A stretch of DNA of 55,859 nt from JAJUFS01 sp964599565 (GTDB taxonomy: Bacteria > Pseudomonadota > Gammaproteobacteria > Natronospirales > JAJUFS01), in NCBI GenBank assembly GCA_964599565.1, contig CAZRFE010000007.1, positions 1 to 55,859 on the forward strand, given 5' to 3'. The position numbers were made by a program, and so were the translations under genes. This document shows positions 9,820-17,520 of this stretch, one piece after another. How positions within the stretch are numbered: position 1 is the first letter of the stretch; every line of letters begins with the position of its first letter. The notes below the pieces were generated by a model. That model did no database searches and was not told the origin of the DNA. It was given only the letters and a program-made list of their open reading frames with translations.

Positions 9820-9830
9820 CGCAAGGAAAA

Positions 9831-9858
9831 AAGGCCTCGCAATGCGAGGCCTTCTCTT
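9831..9858. terminator. Bidirectional terminator between the 100-aa gene and ubiI
   Basis: The arms aaggcctcgc (9831-9840) and gcgaggcctt (9844-9853) pair perfectly around a 3-nt loop. T residues follow on the plus strand, and an A-run precedes it (9827-9832), so the minus-strand ubiquinone operon can also end here. Confidence 0.85.
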
Positions 9859-9900
9859 TTCCCTTCCACCGGTTCCCGCCGATCGATTCGAATGCCGCCG

Positions 9901-11109
9901 CTACCTTGCCAGCCGCGGCAGGCCATCCCGCAAACCCATCGCCTGCCGCATGACGGCCTGCTTCACCGGGCCGGTGCGGTCGAACATGCGAAAGCCGAGG
10001 TTGCGCAGGTTCGCGAGCAGCGAGCTGTCATTGCTGAACAGGCGGTTGAATCCTTCCATCGCCCATTCCGTCGCGAGGTTGTCGCCGCGCCGCCAGCGTT
10101 CATAGCGGCGCAGCACCGCGGGCTGGCCGAAATCGCGACCATCGTCGCGCGCCTCCGCCAGCGTTTCGGCAAGTGCGGCAGCATCCAGGAACCCGAGATT
10201 CGCACCCTGCCCTGCAAGCGGATGCACGACGTGCGCGGCATCGCCGATCAGCGCGGCACGTGGCGCGATGTAGGTTTCGGCATGCTGGCGGCGCAGCGGG
10301 AACGTACCGCGCTTGCCGCATTCGGTGACGCGGCCAAGCGCTGCATCACTCGCGACGGTGAGCGCCGTGCAGAATTCCTTGTCGGTGAGCGCCATGAGCC
10401 GCGCCGCTTCCGCATCGTCCGCGGACCACACGATGGAAATGCTGCCATCGGCGAGCGGCAGGAATGCGAGCGGTCCCGTCGGCAGGAACCGCTGCCGCGC
10501 GATCTTCCCGTGCGGCTGCTCGGTGCGGATGACGCACACGATGCCCTGCTGGTTGTAGTTCGCGGAGGTGACGGAAATGCCGAACTGTTCGCGCAACGGC
10601 GAAGCGGCACCGTCGGCCGCGACAAGCAGGCGTGCGCGCAGGCGCTGGTCGTCTTCCAGCAGCGCATCGATGCCGGTCGCATCCGCGGTTGCGCGGACGA
10701 CCGCCGAAGGCGCGAAGATGTCCGCGTCCTCTTCCACGCCGAGCCGCTGCCACAGCGCGGACTGGATCACGCGGTTCTCGACGATATGCCCAAGGCACGG
10801 CTCGCCAAGATCCGCGGAATCGAAATGCACGCTGCCCGCGCCGCCTGCGTCCCATACATGCATCTCGCAGTACGGGCTCACGCGCACGGCCTCGATCGCA
10901 TCCCACGCGCCCAGGTTGCGTAAAAGCCGCTCTGAGGCGCGTGAGAGCGCGGACACGCGCAACTCCATCGCCGCATCGGGCGCAACGGGATGCGGCACAT
11001 GACGCTCCACCAGCGCGATGCGGAATCGCTTGCGCGCAAGCGCAAGCGCGCATACCGCGCCAACCATGCCGCCGCCCGCAACGATCACATCGAATTCATT
11101 CGCTTTCAT
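9901..11109 (-). CDS. ubiI: UbiI/UbiF-type ubiquinone biosynthesis FAD monooxygenase
   Basis: 402 aa, the usual size of the UbiH/COQ6 family. It hydroxylates the benzoquinol ring in ubiquinone synthesis. The N-terminal Rossmann motif GGGMVGA binds FAD ADP; 'GDAAHVVHPLAGQGANLG' near residue 290 is the second FAD motif. The segments 'LRVSALSRASERLL', 'GHIVENRVIQSALW' and the ending 'RQAMGLRDGLPRLAR' resemble E. coli UbiI (C5 hydroxylase) more than UbiH. UbiF, the C6 hydroxylase, is close in sequence, and Coq7 encoded at 21747 could take that step instead, which favours UbiI. It overlaps the ubiH stop by 4 nt (ATGA) and is the last gene of the pepP-ubiH-ubiI operon. Confidence 0.85.
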   Translation of the reverse strand: MKANEFDVIVAGGGMVGAVCALALARKRFRIALVERHVPHPVAPDAAMELRVSALSRASERLLRNLGAWDAIEAVRVSPYCEMHVWDAGGAGSVHFDSADLGEPCLGHIVENRVIQSALWQRLGVEEDADIFAPSAVVRATADATGIDALLEDDQRLRARLLVAADGAASPLREQFGISVTSANYNQQGIVCVIRTEQPHGKIARQRFLPTGPLAFLPLADGSISIVWSADDAEAARLMALTDKEFCTALTVASDAALGRVTECGKRGTFPLRRQHAETYIAPRAALIGDAAHVVHPLAGQGANLGFLDAAALAETLAEARDDGRDFGQPAVLRRYERWRRGDNLATEWAMEGFNRLFSNDSSLLANLRNLGFRMFDRTGPVKQAVMRQAMGLRDGLPRLAR

Positions 11110-12323
11110 AACCGCAATCCTCGTGCGAGTCGCGGCAGCCTGCCGGCGCGTCCCATCGCGTGCCGCGAGAATTCCCGGCGAAGACCGGGAAACAGATCCA
11201 TGCCAAGCAACCCGAGTCCACGCGCGTGCGCCGCGACGCCGAACGGAATGCCGAACAGCCGGTTCAGGATGTCCGTGAACGCGACCACCTTGCGCTGGTC
11301 CTGCCGGCGCCAGTGCGCGTAGGCATCGAGTGCCGCCTGCGCCCCGGGATCGTCGCGATGTGCGGCAATCACTTCCGCGAGCACCGCCACATCGCGCAGT
11401 GACAGGTTGAATCCCTGCCCGGCGATGGGATGCAGGCTGTGCGCGGCGTTGCCGAGTATCACGGCGCGCTCCGCCGTCTGCTTCGCCGCGGTAACAAGCG
11501 CGAGCGGGTAGCCTGCGCGCGCACCTGCCCGCGTCAGCGCGCCGAGGCGCGTACCGAAACGCTGCTCGACACGCGCGAGGAACGCTGCGTCATCCAGCGC
11601 GAGCACATCGTTCGCGACATCGCTGCGTTCGACGAGCACCAGCGCCATGCGCGTGGCATCGAGCGGCAGCAGCGCCATCGGACCTTCGGGCGTGAAGCGC
11701 TCGTACGCGGTATTGCCGTGCGGCTGCTCGGTCTCGAGATTGCTCACGATTGCCGTCTGGCCGTAATCCCAGTGCCGCGCACCGATGCCGAGCATTTCGC
11801 GCAGCGGCGAACGCGCGCCGTCCGCAATGACAACGAGCCGTGATCTGATCTGGCGGCCTGCGGTTTCAGATTCAAGGACGGCGGTCACGCCGCCTCCTTC
11901 CTGCTGCAAGGCCGTGATGCGCGCCGGTGCGATGAACTCGACGGACGGCGAGCGCTCAATCGCGGACATCAACGCCTGGCCGAGCACGTGGTTGGGGACG
12001 ACATAACCCAGCGCCGGAAGATCCTCCTCCGCCGCGTGCAATCGCGTCACGCCAAGGCGGCGCTGCTGCGAGACGTGCACATGCGCGATGGGATTCGCGG
12101 CGGGCGCGATCGCGGACCAGGTATCGATCGCTTCAAGAATGCGGCGGCTCGTGTACGCAAGCGCCGTGGAGCGGTCGTCGAAACTCGGTTGCACATCTGC
12201 GCGCGGCGACACCGCTTCAACGACCGTGACGCGCAGTCCCGTGCCGTTCAACGCAACGGCGAGCGCGCTGCCGACCATGCCGCCGCCGGCGATGAGAATG
12301 TCGGTGTCCGTTGCCGTCGTCAT
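11106..12323 (-). CDS. ubiH: 2-octaprenyl-6-methoxyphenol hydroxylase (C1 hydroxylase)
   Basis: 405 aa. It is an FAD monooxygenase hydroxylating ring position C1 in ubiquinone synthesis. The N-terminal dinucleotide motif AGGGMVGSALAV is followed by the UbiH-specific block 'FDDRSTALAYTSRRILE' (residues ~47-63). The second FAD motif reads GNAAHSLHPIAGQGFNLS, with the Asn typical of UbiH where UbiI/F have Asp. It overlaps both neighbours by 4 nt, indicating translational coupling from pepP to ubiI; the same gene order is found in E. coli. Confidence 0.93.
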   Translation of the reverse strand: MTTATDTDILIAGGGMVGSALAVALNGTGLRVTVVEAVSPRADVQPSFDDRSTALAYTSRRILEAIDTWSAIAPAANPIAHVHVSQQRRLGVTRLHAAEEDLPALGYVVPNHVLGQALMSAIERSPSVEFIAPARITALQQEGGGVTAVLESETAGRQIRSRLVVIADGARSPLREMLGIGARHWDYGQTAIVSNLETEQPHGNTAYERFTPEGPMALLPLDATRMALVLVERSDVANDVLALDDAAFLARVEQRFGTRLGALTRAGARAGYPLALVTAAKQTAERAVILGNAAHSLHPIAGQGFNLSLRDVAVLAEVIAAHRDDPGAQAALDAYAHWRRQDQRKVVAFTDILNRLFGIPFGVAAHARGLGLLGMDLFPGLRREFSRHAMGRAGRLPRLARGLRL

Positions 12324-13624
12324 GCGCGCGCCGCCATGAAGGATTCGAGCGCGTCCGCTTCCTTCACGAGACCTTCGCTCAGTATCTCGGGCGCGCCTTT
12401 CGTCACCAGCACGTCATCCTCGATGCGTATGCCGATGTTCCACCATTTTTTCGCGACACCTTTCGTGCCCGCGGCGATGTAGATGCCGGGCTCGACCGTC
12501 ATCACCATGCCGGGTTCGAGTTCGCGCCAGTTGTCGCCGACCTTGTAATCGCCGACATCGTGCACATCCAGGCCGAGCCAGTGCCCGGTCTTGTGCATGT
12601 AGAACGGGCGGTACGCGCCGTCCCTCATGATCTGCGCAACACTGCCTTCAAGAATGCCAAGCCTCACCAGTCCCTGCGTGATGACCTTCACCGCCGCCTC
12701 GTGCGTCTCGTTCCAGTGCGCGCCCGGACGCGCGCGCGCGATGGCGGCGTACTGCGCCTCGAGGACGATCTCGTACAGCGCGCGCTGCTCCGGCGTGAAG
12801 CGACCGTTCACGGGATAGGTACGCGTGACATCGGATGCGTAGTTGCCATATTCGCAACCCGCATCCACGAGCAGCAGGTCGCCGTCCTTCAGCACGCGGT
12901 TGTTTTCGACGTAATGCAGGATGCAGCCGTTCTCGCCGCCACCGACAATGCTCGGATAGGCGGGCACACCGCCATGCCGGCGGAACTCATGCAGCAGCTC
13001 CGCCTCGATCTCCCACTCCATCATCCCCGGCTTCACGGCGCGCATGCCACGCTCGTGTGCGGCAATCGAAATTTTCGCGGCCTCGCGCATGGCCTTCAGT
13101 TCGCCCGCCGACTTGTACAGGCGAAGATCGTGCAGGAACGGATCGAGCGAAACGAACTCGTGTGGCGTGCGCGCCTCGGAGCGAAGCTGCTCGCGCAACC
13201 GCTTCACCCAGCCGATGACGCGACGGTCGAAATCCGGATGCGCGCCCATCGTGTAGTGCACGCGTTCGCGGTTCTCCATGAGCCCCGGAAGAATCTCGTC
13301 GATGTCCTCGATGGGGAACGCGTCGTCCGCGCCGTAGTGTTCCACCGCGCCTTCCTGGCCCGCCCGTCGGCCATGCCAGGTCTCCTTTTCGAGATCGCGT
13401 TCGCGGCAGAACAGGATGTATTCCGCCGCCTTGCGTCCGGGTACGAGCACGGCGACGGACTCGGGTTCGGGGAAGCCGGTGAGGTACCAGAAATCGGAAT
13501 CCTGGCGGAACGGGAAATGCGTGTCGCGGCTGCGGATCTTCTCGGGCGCGGATGCAATGATCGCGATGCCGTCCTCGCCCATCATGCGCATCAGCTGGCG
13601 GCGGCGTGCAGCAAATTCCTTCAC
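12320..13624 (-). CDS. pepP: Xaa-Pro aminopeptidase II
   Basis: 434 aa, the standard PepP length. It removes N-terminal residues preceding proline, in the cytoplasm, as a dimanganese enzyme with a pita-bread fold. The metal ligands are in place: Asp254 and Asp265 (DAGCEYGNYASD), His348 (KTGHWLGLDVHD), Glu378 (MTVEPG) and Glu402. The N-terminal ~170 residues are the aminopeptidase P N-domain. It overlaps ubiH by 4 nt. YgfB is encoded just upstream; only 12 nt separate the two, so ygfB probably heads the same transcript, as in E. coli. Confidence 0.97.
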   Translation of the reverse strand: MKEFAARRRQLMRMMGEDGIAIIASAPEKIRSRDTHFPFRQDSDFWYLTGFPEPESVAVLVPGRKAAEYILFCRERDLEKETWHGRRAGQEGAVEHYGADDAFPIEDIDEILPGLMENRERVHYTMGAHPDFDRRVIGWVKRLREQLRSEARTPHEFVSLDPFLHDLRLYKSAGELKAMREAAKISIAAHERGMRAVKPGMMEWEIEAELLHEFRRHGGVPAYPSIVGGGENGCILHYVENNRVLKDGDLLLVDAGCEYGNYASDVTRTYPVNGRFTPEQRALYEIVLEAQYAAIARARPGAHWNETHEAAVKVITQGLVRLGILEGSVAQIMRDGAYRPFYMHKTGHWLGLDVHDVGDYKVGDNWRELEPGMVMTVEPGIYIAAGTKGVAKKWWNIGIRIEDDVLVTKGAPEILSEGLVKEADALESFMAARA

Positions 13625-13636
13625 GGTCTTCTCGCT

Positions 13637-14236
13637 TCAGTGCAGGCCGGGCGGTGCACGGAACGGCACGCCGCGCCCTGCGTTGAGTTCATCGTGCACG
13701 AGCTGCGTGCCGACGCGCAGGTATTCGGAAAGCTCCATGAAGGCTTCCTCGTCTTCCTCCGCGTTCTCGCCGAGCGCGAGGCCGCCACGGCCGATGTCCG
13801 CGAAATCGCGCAGCACTTCGGCGACGTCGGGCGGCAGCTTGTCGAAGCTCGCCACTTCGGCAAGACCGAGTCCGTACATGAAACCGTCGCACCAGCCGGA
13901 CATCGCCTCGACGCGATCGGCGAGCGCCGCACCCGACTCGGGCAAGAGTGGTTCGAAGGAAAATTCATCGCCGGCCAGCGCATCGTGCGTTCCGTTCCAG
14001 AGACGTTCCAGCAGGCGGCGGCATTCGATCACGGAGGCATTGGAGGGATCGGCATCTTCAAGCGTCTGCGCGAGCCACTGCTGCTTGAGCCCCGCCTTGC
14101 CGGCGGCGATCAGTGCGCACAACGTGCCGTGGCTTTCCGCGGCATCGACGAGCACGTTCGCCCGGCGCAATGCGTCTTCGGTTTCCTGGAAAGTGGGAAG
14201 GGTCACGAAGGGATCCGGAAGATTTGCCTGTCCCAT
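13637..14236 (-). CDS. UPF0149 family protein YgfB
   Basis: 199 aa, typical of the YgfB/YecA (UPF0149) family. It is an all-helical small acidic protein; the hallmark 'WCDGFMYGLGL' lies around residues 114-124 and is followed by the acidic segment 'ENAEEDEEAFMELSEYLRVG'. The E. coli and Pseudomonas homologues are encoded at the same place upstream of pepP; Pseudomonas YgfB has been reported as a regulator, but its biochemical role here is unproven. It has no membrane or signal region. It is divergent from the zapB-like gene, with 83 bp between starts. Confidence 0.88.
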   Translation of the reverse strand: MGQANLPDPFVTLPTFQETEDALRRANVLVDAAESHGTLCALIAAGKAGLKQQWLAQTLEDADPSNASVIECRRLLERLWNGTHDALAGDEFSFEPLLPESGAALADRVEAMSGWCDGFMYGLGLAEVASFDKLPPDVAEVLRDFADIGRGGLALGENAEEDEEAFMELSEYLRVGTQLVHDELNAGRGVPFRAPPGLH

Positions 14237-14283
14237 CCTAACATTGCGTGCAATCGTGTCCCAAGCGCGACAACGTGCGTCGA

Positions 14284-14312
14284 TTGAACTTCCCCGGAAC
14301 GGGCTCTATAGT
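14284..14312 (+). promoter_or_regulatory. Sigma-70-type promoter of the zapB-like/zapA operon
   Basis: TTGAAC (14284-14289), a 17-nt spacer and TATAGT (14307-14312) make one of the best promoter matches in the window. The expected transcription start falls at about 14319-14320, the A of the ATG itself. Confidence 0.8.
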
Positions 14313-14319
14313 TCGCCGC

Positions 14320-14544
14320 ATGCCGAACGAACCCGCATTCAGACAGGAACTCAAGCGCCTCGAGGAACGTCTTCGGGAAGTGCTCGACCTGTGCGGACGC
14401 CTGCAGGAAGAGAACCGCTCCCTGCGCGACAGCCAGGAGCAACTGGTCGCCGAGAAGGCGAACCTGGTCCAGCGCAACGAACAGGTGAAGACGCGCGTGG
14501 AGAACATAATCACGCGCCTTCGCTCGCTGGAGCAGAGCCAGTGA
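14320..14544 (+). CDS. TIGR02449/ZapB-like coiled-coil protein
   Basis: 74 aa. Almost the entire chain is a charged coiled coil with heptad leucines and valines, from 'FRQELKRLEERLREV' to 'VKTRVENIITRLRSLE'. The TIGR02449 family of such proteins occupies this site upstream of zapA in many gammaproteobacteria and is thought to help the cell-division machinery; that role is from family context. The start is the ATG directly behind the promoter. There is no Shine-Dalgarno, and an ATG at 14248 lies upstream of the promoter. The stop overlaps the zapA GTG start by 4 nt. Confidence 0.88.
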   Translation: MPNEPAFRQELKRLEERLREVLDLCGRLQEENRSLRDSQEQLVAEKANLVQRNEQVKTRVENIITRLRSLEQSQ

Positions 14545-14852
14545 GCGCACTGACCTCGGTCACGGTAAGAATCCTCGAGAAGGAATACCAGGTCGCCTGC
14601 CCGGAAGAAGAACGCACCGCGCTGCTCGAATCCGCCGACATGCTCAATCGCCGCATGAAGGAAATCCGCGACAGCGGCAAGGTCGTGGGACTTGATCGGA
14701 TGGCGGTGATGGTCGCGCTCAATCTTGCAAACGAACTGCTGCAGCTGCGCGAATCGTTCGCGGAGATCGACAATGAAGTCGGCGAACGCGCGCGCGAGAT
14801 GCGGCAGCGCATGGACGCCATCCTTGGCGCAGTGCGCCAGTTCGAGTTCTAG
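14541..14852 (+). CDS. zapA: Cell division protein ZapA
   Basis: 103 aa from GTG at 14541, overlapping the preceding stop (GTGA). ZapA promotes FtsZ protofilament bundling at the division ring. The N-terminal part 'VTVRILEKEYQVACPEEE' is the conserved globular head (residues ~6-23). The rest is the long dimer/tetramer coiled coil, with 'LDRMAVMVALNLANELL' in the middle. The length matches the family. Co-transcription with the ZapB-like gene and the following 6S RNA and fau genes is the conserved gammaproteobacterial layout. Confidence 0.95.
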   Translation: MSALTSVTVRILEKEYQVACPEEERTALLESADMLNRRMKEIRDSGKVVGLDRMAVMVALNLANELLQLRESFAEIDNEVGERAREMRQRMDAILGAVRQFEF

Positions 14853-14935
14853 AATTTCCGCATCCGCTCTTTTCGTGCCCCCCGTTCGAGGTGATATCAT
14901 TTTTCCGTACGGTCGATCGCGACCGACAGCGTTAG

Positions 14936-15120
14936 CGGCATCTCCTGCGGTGTTCGAAACAGGCTGGGGTACCTTAGAGCCTAATCAAATCCCCCGGAGC
15001 TCACACCGGGACAGCGGTGCGCAAGTCCACCTTCGAGTGGAAAGCCTGAAGCGACCCGGCCAGCTCCACCTGAACCAAAGGTTCTAGGGCGATAGTCTGT
15101 TACGGCACATGCGGGAGATG
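14936..15120 (+). ncRNA. ssrS: 6S RNA
   Basis: A ~185-nt RNA lies between zapA and fau, the conserved site of 6S RNA. The closing stem pairs catctcctgc (14939-14948) with gcgggagatg (15111-15120). Near the 3' end the segment cacctgaaccaaaggttc (15067-15084) closely matches the corresponding E. coli segment, and a large central bulge (the RNA-polymerase docking loop mimicking an open promoter) can be formed between. 6S RNA binds sigma-70 holoenzyme in stationary phase. Ends are estimated from the closing stem. A TGATATCAT element at 14891-14899 could be the -10 of a slightly longer precursor. Confidence 0.9.
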
Positions 15121-15129
15121 TCTCTTCAT

Positions 15130-15726
15130 ATGAACGAGACGAACGATCACGCCGAACGCAAGCGCATCCGCCGTCTCATGCGCGAACGCAGGCGCAACCT
15201 GAACGCCGGCGAAAGACGTATCGCCGCCGAACACCTCCGCAACCGCCTGCTCGCACTTCCCCGCTTCCGCCATGCCCGCAGCATCGCTGCCTATCTTGCC
15301 GTCGGCGGCGAGATGTCGTTGCATCCTGTCATCGAAACCGCGTGGTCGCTGAACATCCCGGTCTATCTTCCCTGCCTGCGCGGACTGCGCATGGAGTTCC
15401 GGCGCTATGAATCCGGAACCCGCCTGCAGGCAAACCGGTTCGGCATCCCCGAACCCCAACCCATGCGTGATGCCGCCATCCGCCCGCGCTTTCTCGATAT
15501 CGTCTTCGCGCCGCTCGTCGCATTCGATTCGCGGGGCGGGCGCCTCGGAACCGGCGGCGGATACTATGACCGCACGTTCGAATTCCTGCGCGAACGGAAA
15601 CACTGGAAGCGTCCCGCGCTGATCGGCGTCGCCTACGAGTTCCAGCATGTCCCGGCGCTGCCTCTGGCGGCGTGGGACATTCCCATGAGTGCCGTCGTGA
15701 CGGATGCCGCCACGCGCACGTTCTGA
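15130..15726 (+). CDS. fau: 5-formyltetrahydrofolate cyclo-ligase
   Basis: 198 aa from the ATG at 15130. The enzyme converts 5-formyl-THF to 5,10-methenyl-THF with ATP. The C-terminal signature GTGGGYYDRT and the basic N-terminal 'KRIRRLMRERRRNL' are present; the length is normal. In-frame ATGs at 15109 and 15118 lie within the 6S RNA closing stem, and the only GGAG (15114-15117) sits 12 nt before ATG 15130 and directly against ATG 15118. Thus the start choice is not certain. Linkage of 6S RNA and fau (ygfA) is a conserved arrangement, and in E. coli they are one transcript. Confidence 0.92.
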   Translation: MNETNDHAERKRIRRLMRERRRNLNAGERRIAAEHLRNRLLALPRFRHARSIAAYLAVGGEMSLHPVIETAWSLNIPVYLPCLRGLRMEFRRYESGTRLQANRFGIPEPQPMRDAAIRPRFLDIVFAPLVAFDSRGGRLGTGGGYYDRTFEFLRERKHWKRPALIGVAYEFQHVPALPLAAWDIPMSAVVTDAATRTF

Positions 15727-15748
15727 GTCCGGCACGGAGACGAGTTCC

Positions 15749-16213
15749 ATGCAGTACTGGCTGATGAAGTCCGAACCCGATGTATTCAGCATCGACGATC
15801 TCAAGGCGCGCGGTGCGAAAGGCGCGCACTGGGATGGTGTCCGCAACTACCAGGCCCGCAACTTCATGCGCGACATGAACAAGGGCGACGAGGTGCTCTT
15901 CTATCACTCGAACTGCGCGGAGCCAGGCGTTGTCGGCGTGATGAAGGTGATCCGTGAAGCCTACCCCGACCACACGGCATTCGATCCCGAGGATCCGCAC
16001 TTCGATCCGAAGAGTGATCCGGACAGGCCGCGCTGGCATATGGTGGATGTCAGATACGTTCGCCGCTTCGGGCGCACGCTCGGACTCGCGGAGATGCGCG
16101 ACATTCGCGCGCTCGCGGACATGCTCGTGCTCCGTCGCGGCAACCGGCTGTCAGTCACACCGGTAACCGCGAAGGAGTGGACTGCAATCCTTCGCGCTGC
16201 GGATTCGAACTGA
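15749..16213 (+). CDS. EVE domain protein
   Basis: 154 aa, a single EVE domain (PUA-like fold, thymocyte nuclear protein 1 family). The motif WLMKSEPDVFSIDDL opens the protein; 'WDGVRNYQARNFMRDM' and 'GDEVLFYHSNC' are characteristic. EVE proteins are thought to read modified bases in nucleic acids; here it is a solo domain in a housekeeping neighbourhood rather than a defence fusion. The ATG chosen has GGAG about 9 nt upstream; it begins 22 nt after the fau stop, so the two are probably co-transcribed. Confidence 0.93.
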   Translation: MQYWLMKSEPDVFSIDDLKARGAKGAHWDGVRNYQARNFMRDMNKGDEVLFYHSNCAEPGVVGVMKVIREAYPDHTAFDPEDPHFDPKSDPDRPRWHMVDVRYVRRFGRTLGLAEMRDIRALADMLVLRRGNRLSVTPVTAKEWTAILRAADSN

Positions 16214-16292
16214 TGTCGGCAACGATGCAGCAGGTTCGTGCGCGGACATTCGAACGCGTTTCGATGTCCGCAATCGATTCATGAAATTGACG

Positions 16293-16322
16293 TTGCTGGA
16301 AATTTGACTTTTCTGATATATA
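16293..16322 (+). promoter_or_regulatory. Promoter of the histone H1-like gene
   Basis: TTGCTG (16293-16298), an 18-nt spacer and TATATA (16317-16322) extended by an upstream TG at 16314-16315. The surrounding 60 bp are clearly AT-richer than the rest of the window. The leader would be about 33 nt, containing a strong GGAGGA ribosome site 6 nt before the ATG. Confidence 0.65.
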
Positions 16323-16361
16323 CTCAACCCCGAGTGATCGGTCACTTTGGGAGGATCAACA

Positions 16362-16751
16362 ATGGCTGCTAAAAAGAAAGCCGCTGCAAAGAAGAAATCC
16401 ACCGCGAAGAAAAAGCGTGTGGTTCGCAAGAAAGCCGGAGCGAAGAAGACCGCTGCCAAGAAGAAGGGCACGGTGCGCCGGAAGAAGGTCGGAGCCAAGC
16501 GCAAGAAGGCTGGCGCCAAGAAGAAGAAAGCCGGTGCCAAGCGCAAGAAGGCCGGCGCCAAGAAGAAGGCCGGTGCCAAGCGCAAGAAGGCTGGCGCCAA
16601 GAAGAAGAAAGCCGGTGCCAAGAAGAAGGCCGGCGCCAAGCGCAAGAAGGCTGGCGGTCGTCGCAAGAAGACGGCTGCTGCTGCTCCTGCTACCGCTGCG
16701 AAGCGGAAGAAGACTGCTTCCCGCCGCAAGAAGACGGCTTCCAAGTCGTAA
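16362..16751 (+). CDS. Histone H1-like, Lys/Ala-rich repeat protein (AlgP-type)
   Basis: 129 aa, almost wholly Lys, Ala, Arg and Gly, with no Asp, Glu, Phe, Tyr or Trp. It consists of repeats of the type KKAGAK and KRKKAGAK (about residues 45-100), flanked by more irregular Lys/Ala-Thr-Ser stretches that resemble eukaryotic H1 tails. It belongs to the group of bacterial H1-like proteins such as AlgP of Pseudomonas, which are thought to bind and compact DNA; its function here is inference. The start at 16362 follows GGAGGA; an in-frame ATG 15 nt earlier precedes that site. The repeat is also present in the DNA (16495-16655) and may vary in copy number by slippage. Confidence 0.85.
   Translation: MAAKKKAAAKKKSTAKKKRVVRKKAGAKKTAAKKKGTVRRKKVGAKRKKAGAKKKKAGAKRKKAGAKKKAGAKRKKAGAKKKKAGAKKKAGAKRKKAGGRRKKTAAAAPATAAKRKKTASRRKKTASKS
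16495..16655 (+). repeat. In-frame tandem repeat encoding the Lys-rich array
   Basis: Repeated units of the type gccaagcgcaagaaggc and gccaagaagaagaaagc alternate in a 39- to 45-bp higher-order pattern. Third-position changes (gctggc, gccggc, gccggt) show some divergence between units. The array is a multiple of three throughout. Confidence 0.75.
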
Positions 16752-16772
16752 TCTCTGCACGGTGCAGATTGG

Positions 16773-16803
16773 AAAGGCCCGGTATTTACCGGGCCTTTTC
16801 TTT
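16773..16803 (+). terminator. Intrinsic terminator of the H1-like gene
   Basis: The arms aaaggcccggta (16773-16784) and taccgggccttt (around 16787-16798) are complementary around a 2-nt loop and followed by a T-rich tail. Confidence 0.85.
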
Positions 16804-16860
16804 TGCCGCCATTCAACGCGAAAATGACTTTCCGCCATCAGCAAGAGGACCTTTCCGCCA

Positions 16861-17520
16861 ATGACCTCCGATGACAAGAAGCGCGCCGCGGCAATCGCGG
16901 CGATCGATCATCTCGATGACGCCCGCATCATCGGGGTCGGTACCGGCTCGACGGTGAATCACTTCATCGACGCACTCACCGGCATTCGCGACCGGATCGA
17001 TGGCGCCGTTTCGAGTTCGGAGGCATCGACTGCACGTTTGAAACAGGCGGGAATCCGCGTGCTGGAGCTGAACAGCACGGGCGATCTTGATGTCTATGTC
17101 GACGGCGCGGATGAAGCGACGCGACACCTTCAGCTCATCAAGGGCGGCGGGGGCGCGCTGACGCGCGAGAAGGTCGTTGCCGAGGCGAGCCGCCGTTTCA
17201 TCTGCATCGCCGACGACAGCAAGCTCGTGGATGTGCTCGGTGAATTTCCCCTGCCCGTCGAAGTGATACCGATGGCGCGCAGCCTGGTGGCGCGCAGGCT
17301 CGTCGCGCTGGGCGGGCGGCCTGAACTCCGCGAAGGATTCATTACCGACAACGGTAACGAGATTCTCGATGTCCATAACCTCAAGATTCTCGAGCCCGCG
17401 AAACTTGAATCGCGCATGAACGACATCCCGGGCGTCGTCACGTGTGGAATCTTCGCGCTGCGTCCGGCGGACGTGCTGCTGCTGGGAGGCAGTGCGGGCG
17501 TGAACGAGATTCGCCGCTAG
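16861..17520 (+). CDS. rpiA: Ribose-5-phosphate isomerase A
   Basis: 219 aa, the usual length. It interconverts ribose-5-phosphate and ribulose-5-phosphate in the pentose phosphate pathway. The phosphate-binding loop VGTGSTV (residues ~26-32), the DGADE catalytic/substrate motif (~81-85) and the 'KGGGGALTREK' segment are all present. The start is the ATG with a purine-rich stretch upstream. It lies between the H1-like gene's terminator and a long gene-free stretch and so is probably monocistronic. Rpe, the partner epimerase, is encoded at 25432. Confidence 0.97.
   Translation: MTSDDKKRAAAIAAIDHLDDARIIGVGTGSTVNHFIDALTGIRDRIDGAVSSSEASTARLKQAGIRVLELNSTGDLDVYVDGADEATRHLQLIKGGGGALTREKVVAEASRRFICIADDSKLVDVLGEFPLPVEVIPMARSLVARRLVALGGRPELREGFITDNGNEILDVHNLKILEPAKLESRMNDIPGVVTCGIFALRPADVLLLGGSAGVNEIRR

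Noticed and set aside
12311..14287. Plus-strand open frame of 658 codons opposite pepP and ygfB
   Set aside because: Antisense to complete, recognised genes; low-complexity composition.
13416..14540. Long N-terminal extension in frame with zapA
   Set aside because: ZapA homologues start at the GTG at 14541; the extension lies antisense to pepP and ygfB and under the zapB-like gene.
16495..16655. Direct repeats considered as a CRISPR or minisatellite
   Set aside because: In frame within an expressed-looking Lys-rich protein; units are not separated by unique spacers.
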